A DNA stretch of 64,000 bases from Hyaloperonospora brassicae. Lineage: Eukaryota > Oomycota > Peronosporomycetes > Peronosporales > Peronosporaceae. Below are positions 20,556 to 32,659 of the stretch, in pieces. The notes beneath the pieces were generated by a model. The model was not told where the DNA came from. It did no database searches and was given only the letters and a program-made list of their open reading frames with translations. How positions within the stretch are numbered: the stretch's first letter is position 1; each line of letters begins with the position of its first letter. Location: NCBI GenBank assembly GCA_947650285.1, contig CANTFL010000389.1, forward strand, positions 248,001 to 312,000, written 5' to 3'. The translations under genes were made by a program, and so were the position numbers.

Positions 20556-23238
20556 TCCACATGGCGCGAGCAGCGTGAGTCTGAATGTGGAGTTGACAAG
20601 TGACTAATCCAGCCCCTTCCGAAACTAAATTTAGGCTAAAAAAGTGCAGGTACAACAATTTAATGCACGTTCGAGAGGCATCATGTGGAGTGTCGACAGT
20701 TCATTGAAGCATAGGAAAGCATCAGCAAATGCTGAACTTATATGTACAAAGAGACGCCTTTCTTCCCCATGTCAGGTTAGCATGTGTACCTAAAAAATCG
20801 TCTAAATGACCTTCGAAGTATGGCCCAGCCTTGTTTGCGTTCATTTCCTGTAACAAAAGATGGACGTCTATGCGGTAAAGGCGCTCTCCCCATTTCAAAA
20901 GGACTCGTAGTAGGTACAACGAAACGACACATTTTTCAAGTCACTAAGAATACCAAAGTCTGAGCTTTCGACAATCTACATTTATATCGAATGAATGTTG
21001 TATGGCAACCCAAGCACTGTGCGGGTTCCCCGGAGGTCCATGCCAAACACCTCGAAGTCAAAGTACGACTCTTTGAGAGAGTCTATCCATTAACAACAAG
21101 CAAGGATATACACTCAGTGTCGACGTGCAGTATGGAAGGTCCTAAACATATGGCTTGTCATGTCTGTAACAGCCGCCGAACTAATGAGCGGGGCACGACA
21201 AATCGTGGGTAGTACAATTACAAGTCCGAAAGCTCTTACGGCTCAGTCGATGCAACATATGGCCGTTGGTAGGAAATGATGCTCTGGATCGTCGAATATG
21301 TATCCTATTAATTAACGATGTGCCTCCCTTATTCACGTATAAATTCTTTTTTGACACACGTTCATCGAGAAGTCTAGTTTCTTCAGAACGGTATCGTTGG
21401 GATATGATTTGGTATAGTTTTCTTCAGATAAGCCGCCATCATCGCCTCCAGATTGCATGTTTACAATGAACGTGAGTGCCGGATGCGAGACGAAGTGGAC
21501 AGGAGCTTTGCTGGCCGTAGAAGCGGCAAGATCATAGGCCGTTATTGACGAGATTAGTTGCAATCTGGATGCTATGTCCATATCGAAATGGGTCAGCGAC
21601 GGACCATCACTATTGAGTCGACAGTCATGATACCGGTGCACGTTCGTCGAGTACCCCATCAATTGACCTCAGATCAAGGGTCACGTATACCAGTGCTGTA
21701 AAATTGTGCATAATGGCGAAAGGACCCGAAATGCCGACGCTTAACCATATATTGGGTCGCCATATCACACGTAGGCGAAAACAAAACAATGCCACTTCTA
21801 ATGGTTGACCAAAACAATGTGGCGCCAAGAAAATCGTGTCCTTGCACAAATTATATCTCGGTTTAAGTGCTAGTACTCGACACTGTCGATCACTCAGCCA
21901 CGCGACATCTTTGAGCGTGGCGTGGACCAACTACCTGTGGTAAAATTGCCACAATCAAGATACTTCGTCTCTAATTCTGGCAAGTAGTTTGTCATCAAGT
22001 ACCCAGCGAACGTCGCAATTGTGACACTGTCGACTTCATTATAGGTGACCTGTGCTATAAATGTAGAGGAGACGTCTTCAGTGAAACCTTTTGACCTCAT
22101 CTAGATAAGCATGTTAGGACGTTAAAAGTCTAAAAATTACGAAGCCGATTAACCATTGCACCGCTCGAAATCGAGGGTGCGGGCCTTGCACCCAAAAAGG
22201 CGTTAGGTAAGCCGGAGGCGACGCAAGAGATCCCCTACATACCTTTTACCAAACAGTACGTCTCGCGAATAGCCGGTAGAAGCTTACTTAACCGCTGTTG
22301 CCGCCATAGTCATCAGGTTTCAGTACACGGCACTACTCTTCTACCCTATTGGATCGGCAGTGCAGCCACCTCGGAAGGGAATCATGGTCGCGACCTCTCA
22401 CCATCAAAAGAACCTCATTCAAAGTCCAAAATCAAGCTGTGCAACCAGGTTCAACAGGCACAAAGGTTCATTCGGGCGAAATGCTGCATTTCGTCGGGTT
22501 TTGGCACGCACCGATGTGTAACTTTACAAAACCAATACATCTCACGCCTCTATCAGGATCTGTGAAATCTAATGTTTTTAAAAGCATTTAACTCGCGTCC
22601 GGGTTTTGGACACGAGTGGCAGAAAAAACTAAGTCATATGACAACGCCATCAAATTTATCTTCAACCCTATAAAATAAATGATGGAATGCAATCAGGATG
22701 CAGCACGCCCCTTTGAGAGACCTTCCACTACTAGGCTCATCTGAAATGAAACAAGTAAAACAAACATGAATTTAAAATATCGCTGGACGCCCGACCTCGA
22801 GAATCGTAAAAGCGTGCTTTCAAGTTGTGGTCAGATTCTGGGTTCACAAAGAGAGGACGTTACATACACAGCTGAGGACACGCGACTTTCAATTGCGGAA
22901 TAAAGTGTGTGCAATGGCGGCGCAAATTCAAAATAATTCGTGCTGCGTCTCTTTCTCAATCCTCAGACGCTCTGTCTGCTCAAGTGCAATTCCTTTCTCC
23001 TATAAAACGGATTGAAAAATTCCTGTTAAATCTGATTCCCGACTGCTTCCCACGTGACTTTGTCCCTACAAGTCATGTTTTCTCGTTTTTTCTACTAGCC
23101 CAGGGACCGTGGCGGACCTTTTTTACTGTTTGAATTATACTTGGTCGACTTAATGACGCCTACCTATTGCACAACGTATTAGTACTTAAATTTTATATAC
23201 CCCTACCTCATTATGCGAAAAGGTACTCACAGCTTCAA
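20556..23238. other. No recognisable gene
   Basis: 2.7 kb between elements 1 and A. Minus-strand frames at 21333-21662, 21625-21930 and 21894-22100 overlap end to end and might be one decayed gene, but I recognise no motif. Nothing else is supported. Confidence 0.4.
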
Positions 23239-23714
23239 TATAACGGATCACACGTCGGTTGATACTGTGTCACAACACGTGTGGTTTACACCAGGGATGA
23301 AATTCTATTGAAAATGATATTCGAATACCGTATCAGTTGTTGGGGAATAACGTGTGTCATCCACCAAATACGAGATCTTTTAAAAAGGCATTAGTTAGAG
23401 CAGTAGTGTCTGAATCATGTACTTTTAGTCTGAAGTGTTTTTTAGATAATTCAAATCAAGTTCAGTTCCCCTTTACATCGAATAATGGCACGTGTTTTCT
23501 TAATGCGTTTTTGTCATAAGAGAGTCAAGTCTGATTATGGGATAGACTCCTAAGCACACTTTGCAGTCAGTACACTGAATCGTTTAGGTCCTTGAACAAG
23601 GGCCTGAAGATTTAATGTTGCTGAATCATAAAGTAAAGTTCTTGTGACAAACTGATTTGCTCACTGAGTACATACATCCTTCGTCTGACTAGGAGCTGTC
23701 GCAGCTCCGCTACA
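23239..23714 (+). repeat. 5' LTR of element A
   Basis: About 476 bp ending GCTCCGCTACA. Its start has decayed (TATAACGGATCACACG where another copy has TGTAACAGGATTACACG). It is followed after two bases by TGGTAGCAC, the same primer site as family 1. Confidence 0.85.
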
Positions 23715-23716
23715 AT

Positions 23717-23727
23717 TGGTAGCACTT
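23717..23727 (+). promoter_or_regulatory. Primer binding site, element A
   Basis: TGGTAGCACTT, two bases after the LTR, the same motif and offset as in family 1 despite unrelated LTRs. Confidence 0.7.
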
Positions 23728-23881
23728 GTATTCAATCTACGCCTGAGTCTGTCAAGACTGATCCTCTGTGAGGATGCAACAACACACATCCCTCATGGAG
23801 GCCTAAAAGGTCCCGCTTGATGATCTGACCGCGGCCGCAGGGCCTAAATACGTGGAGCTTCTAGCTTCGTAAGACCTCGAT

Positions 23882-24815
23882 GTGCTAAACGCACGTCTCG
23901 AGATCTTTATGCAGTACGAGAAGTCTCTTATCGGGCAGGTCCAAGACCAAATGGCGTCGGCTATGCCCACACGCTTTGTGTTTATGCCAGAAGATAGGTC
24001 TAAGCCTCATTCAGTCAAGCTGGACATTAAGCTTTACTCCGGCAAAGAAGAGGATAATCTCATCCTCTGGATCTGCTAGGTAGAGTCAGCTCATAGGTCG
24101 GGCATAATACAAACAGAGTGTCAGAGGGTCGCGGTGGCGATCAACAAGCTTGCTGTCAGATCGAGAGAGTGGGCACTTACATGTAGTGCGTCCACTGATG
24201 TCGCCTTTCCACAATAAGAAGTTTTAAGCTTCAGTTTATTCGCACTTTTGTGCCGCCAAACCAGGCATATCGCGTGAGATCACGCTTCTTATATACCCGT
24301 CAGGGCAAAAATGAGTTGCCGGACTACGTACAAGATTGGGGCAACTCATTGCTGCTATGCAGAACGACCCTCTTCTAGAGGTAGTCCATGTGAAGGTATT
24401 CATGGAAGGACTTCGTCCTGGACCTTCCAGAACTGCAGTCGTCAGTGTCCATCCCATCACCTTGGAAGAATCGATCGAGATAGCACATAGCGCGGAATAC
24501 AACTTTAGGCTTGCTAAGCTGGGTGGAAATGGGTACAACCCGATCTCGACCAGAGCAAGATCCATGAGCACTTCAGAGTCTTCTAGACCTGAACCTATGG
24601 ATCTCAACAATTCTAAGGGTGACAGTGAAGATGAAGATGAGTCTCGAGGCGATGAACAACAACGCGTTATCCTTAGTTGCTATATTTGCCGAATATCGAA
24701 GCATTTACGTCCCGAATGCCCATTGCGCAAGCAGTGCCAGGCCTACATTGGTCAAATCCCGACCAACAGCCAGAACTCTGGTAAGGCACGGGAAAAATTC
24801 AACTCCCAGTAGGTG
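23882..24815 (+). pseudogene. Gag of element A
   Basis: The N-terminal piece (MLNARLEIFMQYEK ... KLYSGKEEDNLILWI) stops at TAG near 24078. The C-terminal piece (24336-24812) contains the CCHC knuckle CYICRISKHLRPEC and an acidic stretch (SEDEDESRGDEQQ). Frame breaks lie between them. Confidence 0.8.
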
Positions 24816-24979
24816 CGGGGTTCCCTAATGGGGATGAACTGGATTCTGTAGTACCCCAGGGAGGTAAACCGGGCTTAGCACCTCATAGATCTGTGCTATA
24901 TAACGCGGAGCGTGTTTTTTTGCCAAGTCGGTATTGCTTGTAGTTGAAGCAACAGTTAACGGGTTTGCTAAATCTTGGA

Positions 24980-26190
24980 CAATTTTTATTGATTTCGTGG
25001 CATCAAGCAGAAATGACCATCGACGTTCCCTGGAATAGAGTCAGACGTATGCTGAGGTGCTGAAAGCGCAAGATAGTGCGACTATCACTGTTCGTCTGGA
25101 GACAGGAATGTGTGTCACATCTCCAAATATTGTCATCCATCCAGGCGTGAAGTTCTTGGAATTTGATAGCGTGGAAATCTGATTATTCCTTGACTTAGAC
25201 ACGAGATATGATCTCATTCTAGGAATGACCTGGCTGGAACTCCATGATCCATGGAGCGATTTAAGGTCTGATACCTTAGGCAATTCACGCAAGATTCCTA
25301 GCGGATCTTTGGAGATTCATGAGCTCAACTCCACTAGGAAACAAAAGCGCTATTCGCGCGAGCCACTACCTGGATTGGCTGGTGTGCTAAACATTGGTTT
25401 GTTAGAGTTAATTGACACCAAATGCGTCAATGAAGTAGGTCTCAAGCTAGAATTATAGATGGATGGCGACGCGTCACCTATTCCGTTGAGTTATGCTTAT
25501 GGTGATAGTGGATATCCAAATGCTGCAAACATGTATGGACTAGGTCTGAGACATCTCGAGCAGAGCTCGCATAATGTGCGTGGAGTGACAAGTATATATC
25601 CACTGAGTGAAGTTTTCGAGCTAGGAAACACCTCACCAGGTGTCGGCCAAGACATCAGCTCTCGTATAGAGAACGTTGTGGTTAGCGATAAACCAGTGGA
25701 CATCCCTGTACCAACCTCTATGAGATGTAAGATCTCATCAACGAGACGACGGAAATGTCAGAAAGCAACTTTGAAACGCAAAGCGTCCCTGTCGTTGCAT
25801 AGTGATAATAGTAATAATACACCATATACACTTGTCAATGGATTGACTGGTCAGGTAGGTAGATGGCAGTATCAGCCTTGAGGCTTTCCCATCTTTGGAT
25901 GCTCTTTTTGAGGTAGAAGAAATGTCTGATGGTGAGTTTAATCAAGCCTTGAAGGCAGGCTACTTATCAGATCTTGTGGTAATTCTACCAGACCCTGAGT
26001 CAAACTCTTCATCGCTCATGGATGATCTCGTCCTCGAGGACACGAAGATGGCACTCGGTGCCCTGAGTGGATCTGAGATCCTTAAAAATCCCATGGACTA
26101 CTTCTATCCTTTGTTTGAGGAATTTAAGGACGTCGCGTGTAACGATCCACCGTCCGTTTTGCCTCCCGATAGAGGTGTCAGTCATTAAAT
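24980..26190 (+). pseudogene. Protease and RT-leading region of element A
   Basis: DLDTRYDLILGMTWLELHDP (about 25193-25250) matches the second half of the retropepsin fold. The active-site Asp region near 24980 reads IDFVASSRN, so DSG or DCG is not clear. The stretch to 26190 (EEFKDVACNDPPSVLPPDRG) leads into RT. Several stops. Confidence 0.7.
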
Positions 26191-27493
26191 TGATCTGGTT
26201 CCTGGAACCAAGTACTGTGTTGCACGGCAGTGGCTCTTGTCAAAGGAATAGTGTGACGTTACCGAAGGATTCTTTCGTGCTAAGCACGCGGCAGGAATGG
26301 TTCGGGAGAGTAAATCTCCCCATTCTACGGCCAAATTTTGTGTTAAGAAGCTGAATGGCAAGTGGCGCATTATTCATGCTTACAACAAACTAAATGCAGC
26401 CACCATACCAGCTCAAACACCTATTTATCGAACGGATGTGCTTCAGAACGCCATGGTTGGACATACCAAGCTCAGTGTACTCGACCTAGTCGGTGGTTAT
26501 TGGTAATTGCTCATGCGAGCCAGCGACATCCTGCTAACTGCCGTCGTCACCCCAAGCGGTATCCTTTGGGAGTAGATTGTGATGCCTTATAGTCTGTCCA
26601 ATTCCCCGGCCACATTCAATCGTCTCGTGGCGAAATTGTTCAGACTACATCGAGGCTATGCACAGACGTACATTGCTGCAGTTTTGTACCTATTCGTGCA
26701 TCAAATGCTCGATCTGACATAAACAATCATATTGATCATTTGCGACCAGCTCTTGAGTGCATGCGCACGAATAAGCTGTATGCGAGCGCATCAAAATGCC
26801 TCTTTGGCGCTGGGAATATTTTTCCTTGGATGCTACATTGATAATCAAAGCTTACGATTGGATCCCGCTAAGGTCAAAGCCATAATTGACGGATCGGTTC
26901 TTAAGAACAAAAAAGAATTACGCAAGTGGCTCGGCCCTACCAACTACTTGCACAAGTACAGTGCAAACTACGCCAACATGGCTCAGCCATTATCCAACCT
27001 CCTTCAAAAGGATATGGAATGGTGCTGGACTGGCACATAGAACAACACTTTTGAAGCTGTTAAGGATAGTCTACTTCAGGTCCCTGTCTTTGCGCTGCCA
27101 GATTCCGCGCGTCCCTTCAGTATCGTCTGTTGCGCCTCTGACTTTGCCCCTGGCTGTGCATTATGAAAAGATGACCCGGATGGTCATACGCGCGTTTTCA
27201 CGTGTGTGTATCGCCAGCCGAAAGCTGCAGAAAAGAACTATCCTGTTCATTACAAAGAGCTGGTTGCAATGAAGTATGCTCTCGTCAAAATCAGAGTCCA
27301 TCTACTTGGCTCCAAGCCTTTTGTGATCTACACCTATCATGCGTCGCTACTCACTAATATAAAGTCGCCTCATATCTCTCAGAGAATGGCCTGTCACTCT
27401 GCCGTCATCCATATCGGAATGGATTCGTACGGCCTATGCCCACGACGATCACTGTGTAGCTCTGCTAAGTGCTCTTGGGATCAAGTAGTTTAA
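26190..27493 (+). pseudogene. RT and RNase H of element A, catalytic residues lost
   Basis: RT fragments include SPHSTAKFCVKKLNGKWRII, TKLSVLDLVGGYW and LSNSPATFNRL. The active-site box reads YIAAVLYLFVH where family 1 has SYFDDLFVH, so both metal-binding Asp are gone. In RNase H the TDHAS motif reads TYHAS. Together with stops this makes it dead. The same changes are present in element B. Confidence 0.85.
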
Positions 27494-27511
27494 GGACTCA
27501 GCCATAAATTT

Positions 27512-28347
27512 TTGTCGGCACGATTACTTGTGATGGTACGTCGATATTCCATCAATCAAAACCTGTTGTGCTTCAGCACGGATGTTAAGGATACCCCTCG
27601 TATCGTTGTCTGTCGTGATGAGGGGTTAAAGTATCTGATCCTCTACAGGGCACATGATGCAGCGTTGAGTGGTCATCTCGGTCGTGAGAAGACCTATTGC
27701 TCTGAGAGCCAAAGGTATTGGTCGCACAAACTCTACAAATGGGTAAGCAAGTATGTGCATACGTGCGAAACGTGTCAACGGGTTAAACCCTTAGCTCACG
27801 AGGCGTCGCCGCTAGCTAGTTTACCTGTATCCACGGGGTGTTGAGAGTCTATCAGTATGGACTTCATGTTCGGTTTAACGAAAGGTTTGTATCGAAATAG
27901 GGGTATTGTGGTCTTTGTTGACCGTTTGAGAAATATGGCTCATTTAGCGTCGGTGCCGGACTCTATCGATAGTGAAGGTACATCTATGCTGTTTATCGAT
28001 CGATTGTTTGACAACACGGTTTGCCTGTGGCAATTATCTCCGATAGCGATCCTCGATTCACTGGGCAATTTTACAATTCCATATCTATGGTGCTAATCTT
28101 ACGATTGGACATGTCCACAGCGAATCATTCGCATACCTATAGACATATCGAGCGAGTCAGACGAGCTATCGGGGACATATTACGCAGTGCTTGCGCTGAT
28201 AAGCCGAAACGTCGGAGTTCTATGCCTCCTGTTGTTGAGTTTGCGTTAAACAACGCCGTTCATGACTCGTCAGGATTAACCCCGTTCTACGTGAACGGCC
28301 TCACACACCTTCGCGTTCCGTTAATGCTACCACTACGTGGTTCATAG
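27512..28347 (+). pseudogene. Integrase of element A
   Basis: The HHCC module (YRAHDAALSGHLGREK ... CETCQRVK) and DDE-type blocks (SMDFMFGLTKG, VVFVDRLRNMAHLA, AIISDSDPRFTGQF, ERVRRAIGDILR) lie in successive frames. A TGA precedes the catalytic block and the middle is frameshifted. Confidence 0.85.
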
Positions 28348-28362
28348 ATTGGTGGGGGAGAG

Positions 28363-29153
28363 ATGTACGATTGGCTTGCTGAAATCAGCCCTGCCACTTT
28401 TCACAAACAGATGAACGAGTTTCTTGTAACGCGATTGAATGTCTTACGACATGTGCGTGAAGCACTGGTTGATAGCCAAGATAAACAGAAAGAACAAGCT
28501 GATGCTAAAGTCAGATGTTTTATTAATTGTTATGAGGTCGGATACCAAGTATTACTCAATGCTAAAAACTTGCCTACAAACGTCGTATCCAGTGTCTCCA
28601 AGACAAAGTTGCGTCTGCGCTTCATTGGACCATTCAAGGTCGTCGCGAAGAAGGGACATGCGTATACGCTCAACCTTCCGCTCAAACTGCGCACACATAG
28701 TGTGTCCTACGTTGGCTTACTTAAGCCGCATCGGGATCCGAAACACGTGAACTTGTAGGCGCTTGCGCCGCACTATTGTCCTTGCCACCGGCTGCTGAAT
28801 CCAAACCAGGATGTCAAGCTAAGGCTCCATCCGGGTTATACCCACATCCAACGTCTGAACGAGAGCTTGCGTCGCGTCGAGAGAACTCTGGGTCTTACCC
28901 AAGGTCTAGAGGAGACAAATTATACCGAGAAGCAGCTTCTCGTACTCCTCCTTCGGTACACCGACCACCTCCGACGCTTCTCGATGATAAAGGAAAAGAC
29001 CAGTTCAATGTGGAGAGACTCCTGAAACAACGTCGTCGTAAGGGCCAATACCAGTATCTGGTGAAGTGGACCGGATACCCTGATCCGCGGAACTCATGGA
29101 GTATGAGGTACCCTTTCGGCAGGATTCCCCATACGCCGTGGATGGTTTTATAA
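28363..29153 (+). pseudogene. GPY/F module and chromodomain of element A
   Basis: The frame 28363-28758 holds LRFIGPFKVVAKKGHAYTLN and SVSYVGLLKPH (GPY/F). The next frame (28776-29153) ends with a chromodomain (FNVERLLKQRRRKGQYQYL, VKWTGYPDPRNSW) whose C-terminal helix is altered after the Trp. Confidence 0.85.
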
Positions 29154-29980
29154 ATCGCGACAAAGGTCATCCTGCAACCTAGAACGCTTCTCACCAGTAG
29201 TGGTGTAAGGACGCGGGTTGCTCCGCAACATATGGCCAGAGCCCGCGGATAGCGTCGTAGCCGAAGCATGTCGTGAAAGATTATGCAACTGGCTTCTGGC
29301 CTTGAGCCTGGTGTATTTGTACCGAATCGTCCATTCTAGACGAAAATCGGCCACACCAGCACTTGCTCTCAGAGCTGATATACTGCTGAGGTGTCGTTTT
29401 CGATACACCCGGTGAATGAAGTAGTTTTCTTCCTCTTCGGGTAATTTACTAGCAAATGACAGTATGGCCACGCCCTTGATCTACCAAACCGGCTCACGAC
29501 GAGCTATGCTATCAAGTTGAGCCTTATATTGGCTTTGTGTAGTCAAAAAGGGTTCGAGATACCTCTCGTGTAGTGCCTGTCGGAAGGCAATGTCCGCGGG
29601 TGAGAAATACTCTGGGCCGATGGCCCGTGTCGAAAGAGAACGATCGACCGCTTGACGATGTCTTTCCTCCACATCGAGTGTTGTAAACACATAGTCGCAA
29701 CGTCTTTTACGGACCCTTTTGGTCTGGGAGCGGCGAAGAGCAAGCTCCTATGTCTGAACGATCAGCTCTTGATGCTCATCGAGCGGGTTGGTGATGATGG
29801 TTTCCCCAGCATTCGATAAATGATGCTGCGTCGCTGGCGCATTGGCTTCGTCACGTTCTACGAAAGGAATTGGTGCCGAGTGAGGTCGTATCTCAGACAC
29901 CGGTGGGTTAGACACTGTCCCTTCTTCACCATGTACACTGATATTGCTACCATAGTCCCCTCCTCATTGAGATCGACATA
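29148..29980 (-). pseudogene. Antisense frame of gypsy family 2, copy A
   Basis: The mirror image of the frame described at 32660-33488. On the minus strand it reads MFTTLDVEERHRQAV (29690 down) to REPVW, a TAG, then IKGVAILSFASKLPEEEE to the end at 29148. No family recognised. Confidence 0.45.
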
Positions 29981-30121
29981 GAAGAAAAGCGTCTGAGACT
30001 CGTGTTCGGCGATACCATGGTGCTTAGTGATTTTAGCTAACCGTGGTAAGGCGCACACCGTCCTCTTCGATGGAAAAATTCGATTAACGTGTTGTGGTAA
30101 CTTCATTCTGGTGGAGAAGAG

Positions 30122-30599
30122 TGTAACAGGATTACACGTTGCTCGATAAGTGACACAACACGTGTGGTTTACACCAGGGATGAAATACCATTGAAAATGA
30201 TATTCGAATACCGTGTCAGTTGGTGGTGAATGACGTGTGTCATCCACCAAATACGAGATCTTTTATAAAGGCATTAGTTAGAGCAGTAGTGTCTGAATCA
30301 TGTACGTTTAGTCTGAAGTGTTTTTTAGATCATTCACTTCAAGTTCAGTTCCCCTTTAGATCGATTAGAGACACGTGTTTTTTAATGCGTTTTTTGTCAT
30401 AAGAGAGTCAAGTCTGATAGACGGATAGACTCCTAAGCACACTTTGCAGTCAGTACACTGATACGTTTAGGTCTTTAAAACTAAGACCGTAAGATATTTG
30501 AGCTTGTTTGCTCTTCTAATCGAGTTTATTAAAACTTAGATGCTCGTTGAGAGTCAAAGGCTTCCTATAACTTGAGGAGCTGTGATACGTTTGTTACTA
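30122..30599 (+). repeat. 3' LTR of element A (divergent)
   Basis: Starts TGTAACAGGATTACACG. It matches the other three family-2 LTRs at roughly 93% over the first 350 bp and much less over the last 120 bp. It is the outlier among the four. It is followed directly by the copy of the M13 flank continuation. Confidence 0.8.
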
Positions 30600-32039
30600 A
30601 GGTGGTAAAAATAAATGTTGCGTGCTGTTGCGTTCCACACTAATGACGACAATGACGAGCGAGTCGTGACAAGAACCACAGCTTAGTCTCCAAGATAAGC
30701 CAGTGGTTTTTAATGGCAATCGATATATCACTTACTTAGAGTCGACGATGAAACACCAGATGTCTGTATCAAAAAAGTGCTCAGTTCGCAAAGGTCGATG
30801 CATATGTCATGCGTTACACAGCGGGTTCTGCAACCAGTAACGCTTAGCTCATAAGATAACGCTTTTCTTGGATGTACCATCTTCTTCGACGTCATCGCTA
30901 GTATTTGACGAGTAAAGGCATTTGTGGACCTTATGGCACGCAATCGTTTACTTCTCATCGCCATTTGAAGCCATCTAGACCTGACAGTAGTTTACGAAAT
31001 TGAGGTTTATCAAGGATCGATTAGACACCACCGATTCCCTGTCCAGATGTATATAATTATATGGCGCCATGACCTTCAGCATCCAACAGTGCGACCACAC
31101 GATTGCCATGACGATAGGCTATGATTGAATGATCTGCCGAGGCCCGTTCTAGGGCGGTGTGCGAGTGGCGGGAGCTCTTTCCGACTTCTACGGAGAGTGA
31201 TGTATTAAGCCATAGTTTACACCGTGGCGAACCTATCCATGCACTATTCCGAAATTGTGCGGTCGATCAAAGTGTGAGGTTGTATGGTTTGATAGGTATC
31301 CACCGCAAACTTTGCATCGAAATCGGCCAGCGTATTGTATTATTATTAATGGCGAGACCAGATTATGACCACGACATCATCAGATAGACTCGCGCTTATC
31401 GGTTAAGTGCGGCGAGGTGTGGTTGGTGCGGCGAACGTGATAGTCGAAGTTGAGTGATGACCATGACCAAACCTTCAACATCAGGTAGAGGAGTGAAGCC
31501 AATGTCGTTCGCTTGCTGCAAACTGTGGTCAAGGTCATGGTATGCTGCATCGTTATCCGTCTTTGTCAGCAGACCGAGAGACATGCTTGACATCCAGACG
31601 ATTTGGGCGGCTTGTTTTAACACCTATGCTCGCAAGAGGAAAGAGCTAGCGCCTCCGGAACTGTGTTAAATATGAGACCGACCACTGAAAAAAGTAGAAG
31701 ATGGTCGGCTGGCAAGTGTTGTAAGGTCTGGAATTGGAACGTAGGCGACGCGAAGTAATTCGAAATGTCATAGCCAGCGATAAGCGGCCTCGCTTCAGAC
31801 CAAAATTTCGGGAATCGCCATCGAGTTGGTACGTCGAGGCACGAGAAATGTGATTGCTCGTCGAAAAATCGATTAGTAATGCCATTGTGGCTCTCATCCG
31901 ACATCTTTTGTTCCTCATTCTATCGTAGACGCTACAGCCAAATGCCTTGTGTTGTAATCGACACTTCGAGCGCTATTAATCAATAGCAGATTAGTCGACG
32001 ACCTCTTCAGGCTCGAAAGTACCAACTTTTAGCTGTCAA
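30600..32039. other. Spacer between inverted elements A and B
   Basis: The left part (30614-30985) is a diverged, same-strand copy of 1291-1975. The rest contains a possible Copia-type pol remnant (see 31396-31623). No host gene recognised. Confidence 0.6.
31396..31623 (-). pseudogene. Possible Ty1/copia pol fragment
   Basis: The minus-strand reading (DIGFTPLPDVEGLVMVITQL, then RSPHQPHLAALNR) resembles the Copia RT segment with PDIAFAV ... HW.A.KR. The match is short and only one block is seen, so this is tentative. Confidence 0.3.
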
Positions 32040-32514
32040 TGTAGCGGAGCTATCACAGCTTTTTGATAGAACCAGGCTTAAATGCTCAGTGAGCAACTCA
32101 GTTTGTCACAAGAACTTTACTTTATGATTCAGCAACATTAAATCTTCAGGCCCTTGTTCAAGGACCTAAACGATTCAGTGTACTGACTACAAAGTGTGCT
32201 TAGGAGTCTATCCCATAATCAGACTTGACTCTCTTATGACAAAAACGCATTAGGGAAACACGTGCCATTATTCGATGTAAAGGGGAACTGAACTTGAAGT
32301 GAATTATCTAAAAAACACTTCAGACTAAAAGTACATGATTCAGACACTACTGCTCTAACTAATGCCTTTATAAAAGATCTCGTATTTGGTGGATGACACA
32401 CGTTATTCCCCAACAACTGATACGGTATTCGAATATCATTTTCAATGGAATTTCATCCCTGGTGTAAACCACACGTGTTGTGTCACTCATCAACCGACGT
32501 GTAATTCTGTCACA
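32040..32514 (-). repeat. 3' LTR of element B
   Basis: About 475 bp, beginning TGTGACAGAATTACACG and ending GCTCCGCTACA on the minus strand. It is very close to the 5' LTRs of A and B and clearly different from the 3' LTR of A. Confidence 0.85.
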
Positions 32515-32659
32515 CCCTTCTCCACCAGACTGAAGTTACCACAACACGTCAATCGAATTTTTCCATCGAAGAGGACGGTGTGCGCCTTACCACGGTTAGC
32601 TAAAATCACTAAGCACCATGGTATCGCCGAACACGAGTCTCAGACGCTTTCCTCCTATG

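Larger units (their letters stand above)
23239..30599 (+). mobile_element. Ty3/gypsy chromodomain element A (family 2), dead
   Basis: A 7.36-kb element on the plus strand: 5' LTR, PBS, gag with zinc knuckle, protease, RT, RNase H, integrase, GPY/F module, chromodomain, a 3' region with antisense frames, purine tract (GGTGGAGAAGAG before 30122) and 3' LTR. It is broken by many stops and shifts and has lost RT and RNase H catalytic residues. From 23239 to about 29.93 kb it is nearly identical to the inverted element B, with the same disabling changes; beyond that the two diverge. LTR ends were set by aligning four LTRs. Confidence 0.9.

Noticed and set aside
23337..23519. 60-codon frame repeated at four places
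   Set aside because: It lies inside the family-2 LTR; its repetition reflects the four LTRs, not a gene family.
31157..31387. 76-codon plus-strand frame in the spacer as a host gene
   Set aside because: No motif, no support, and it neighbours a possible Copia remnant.
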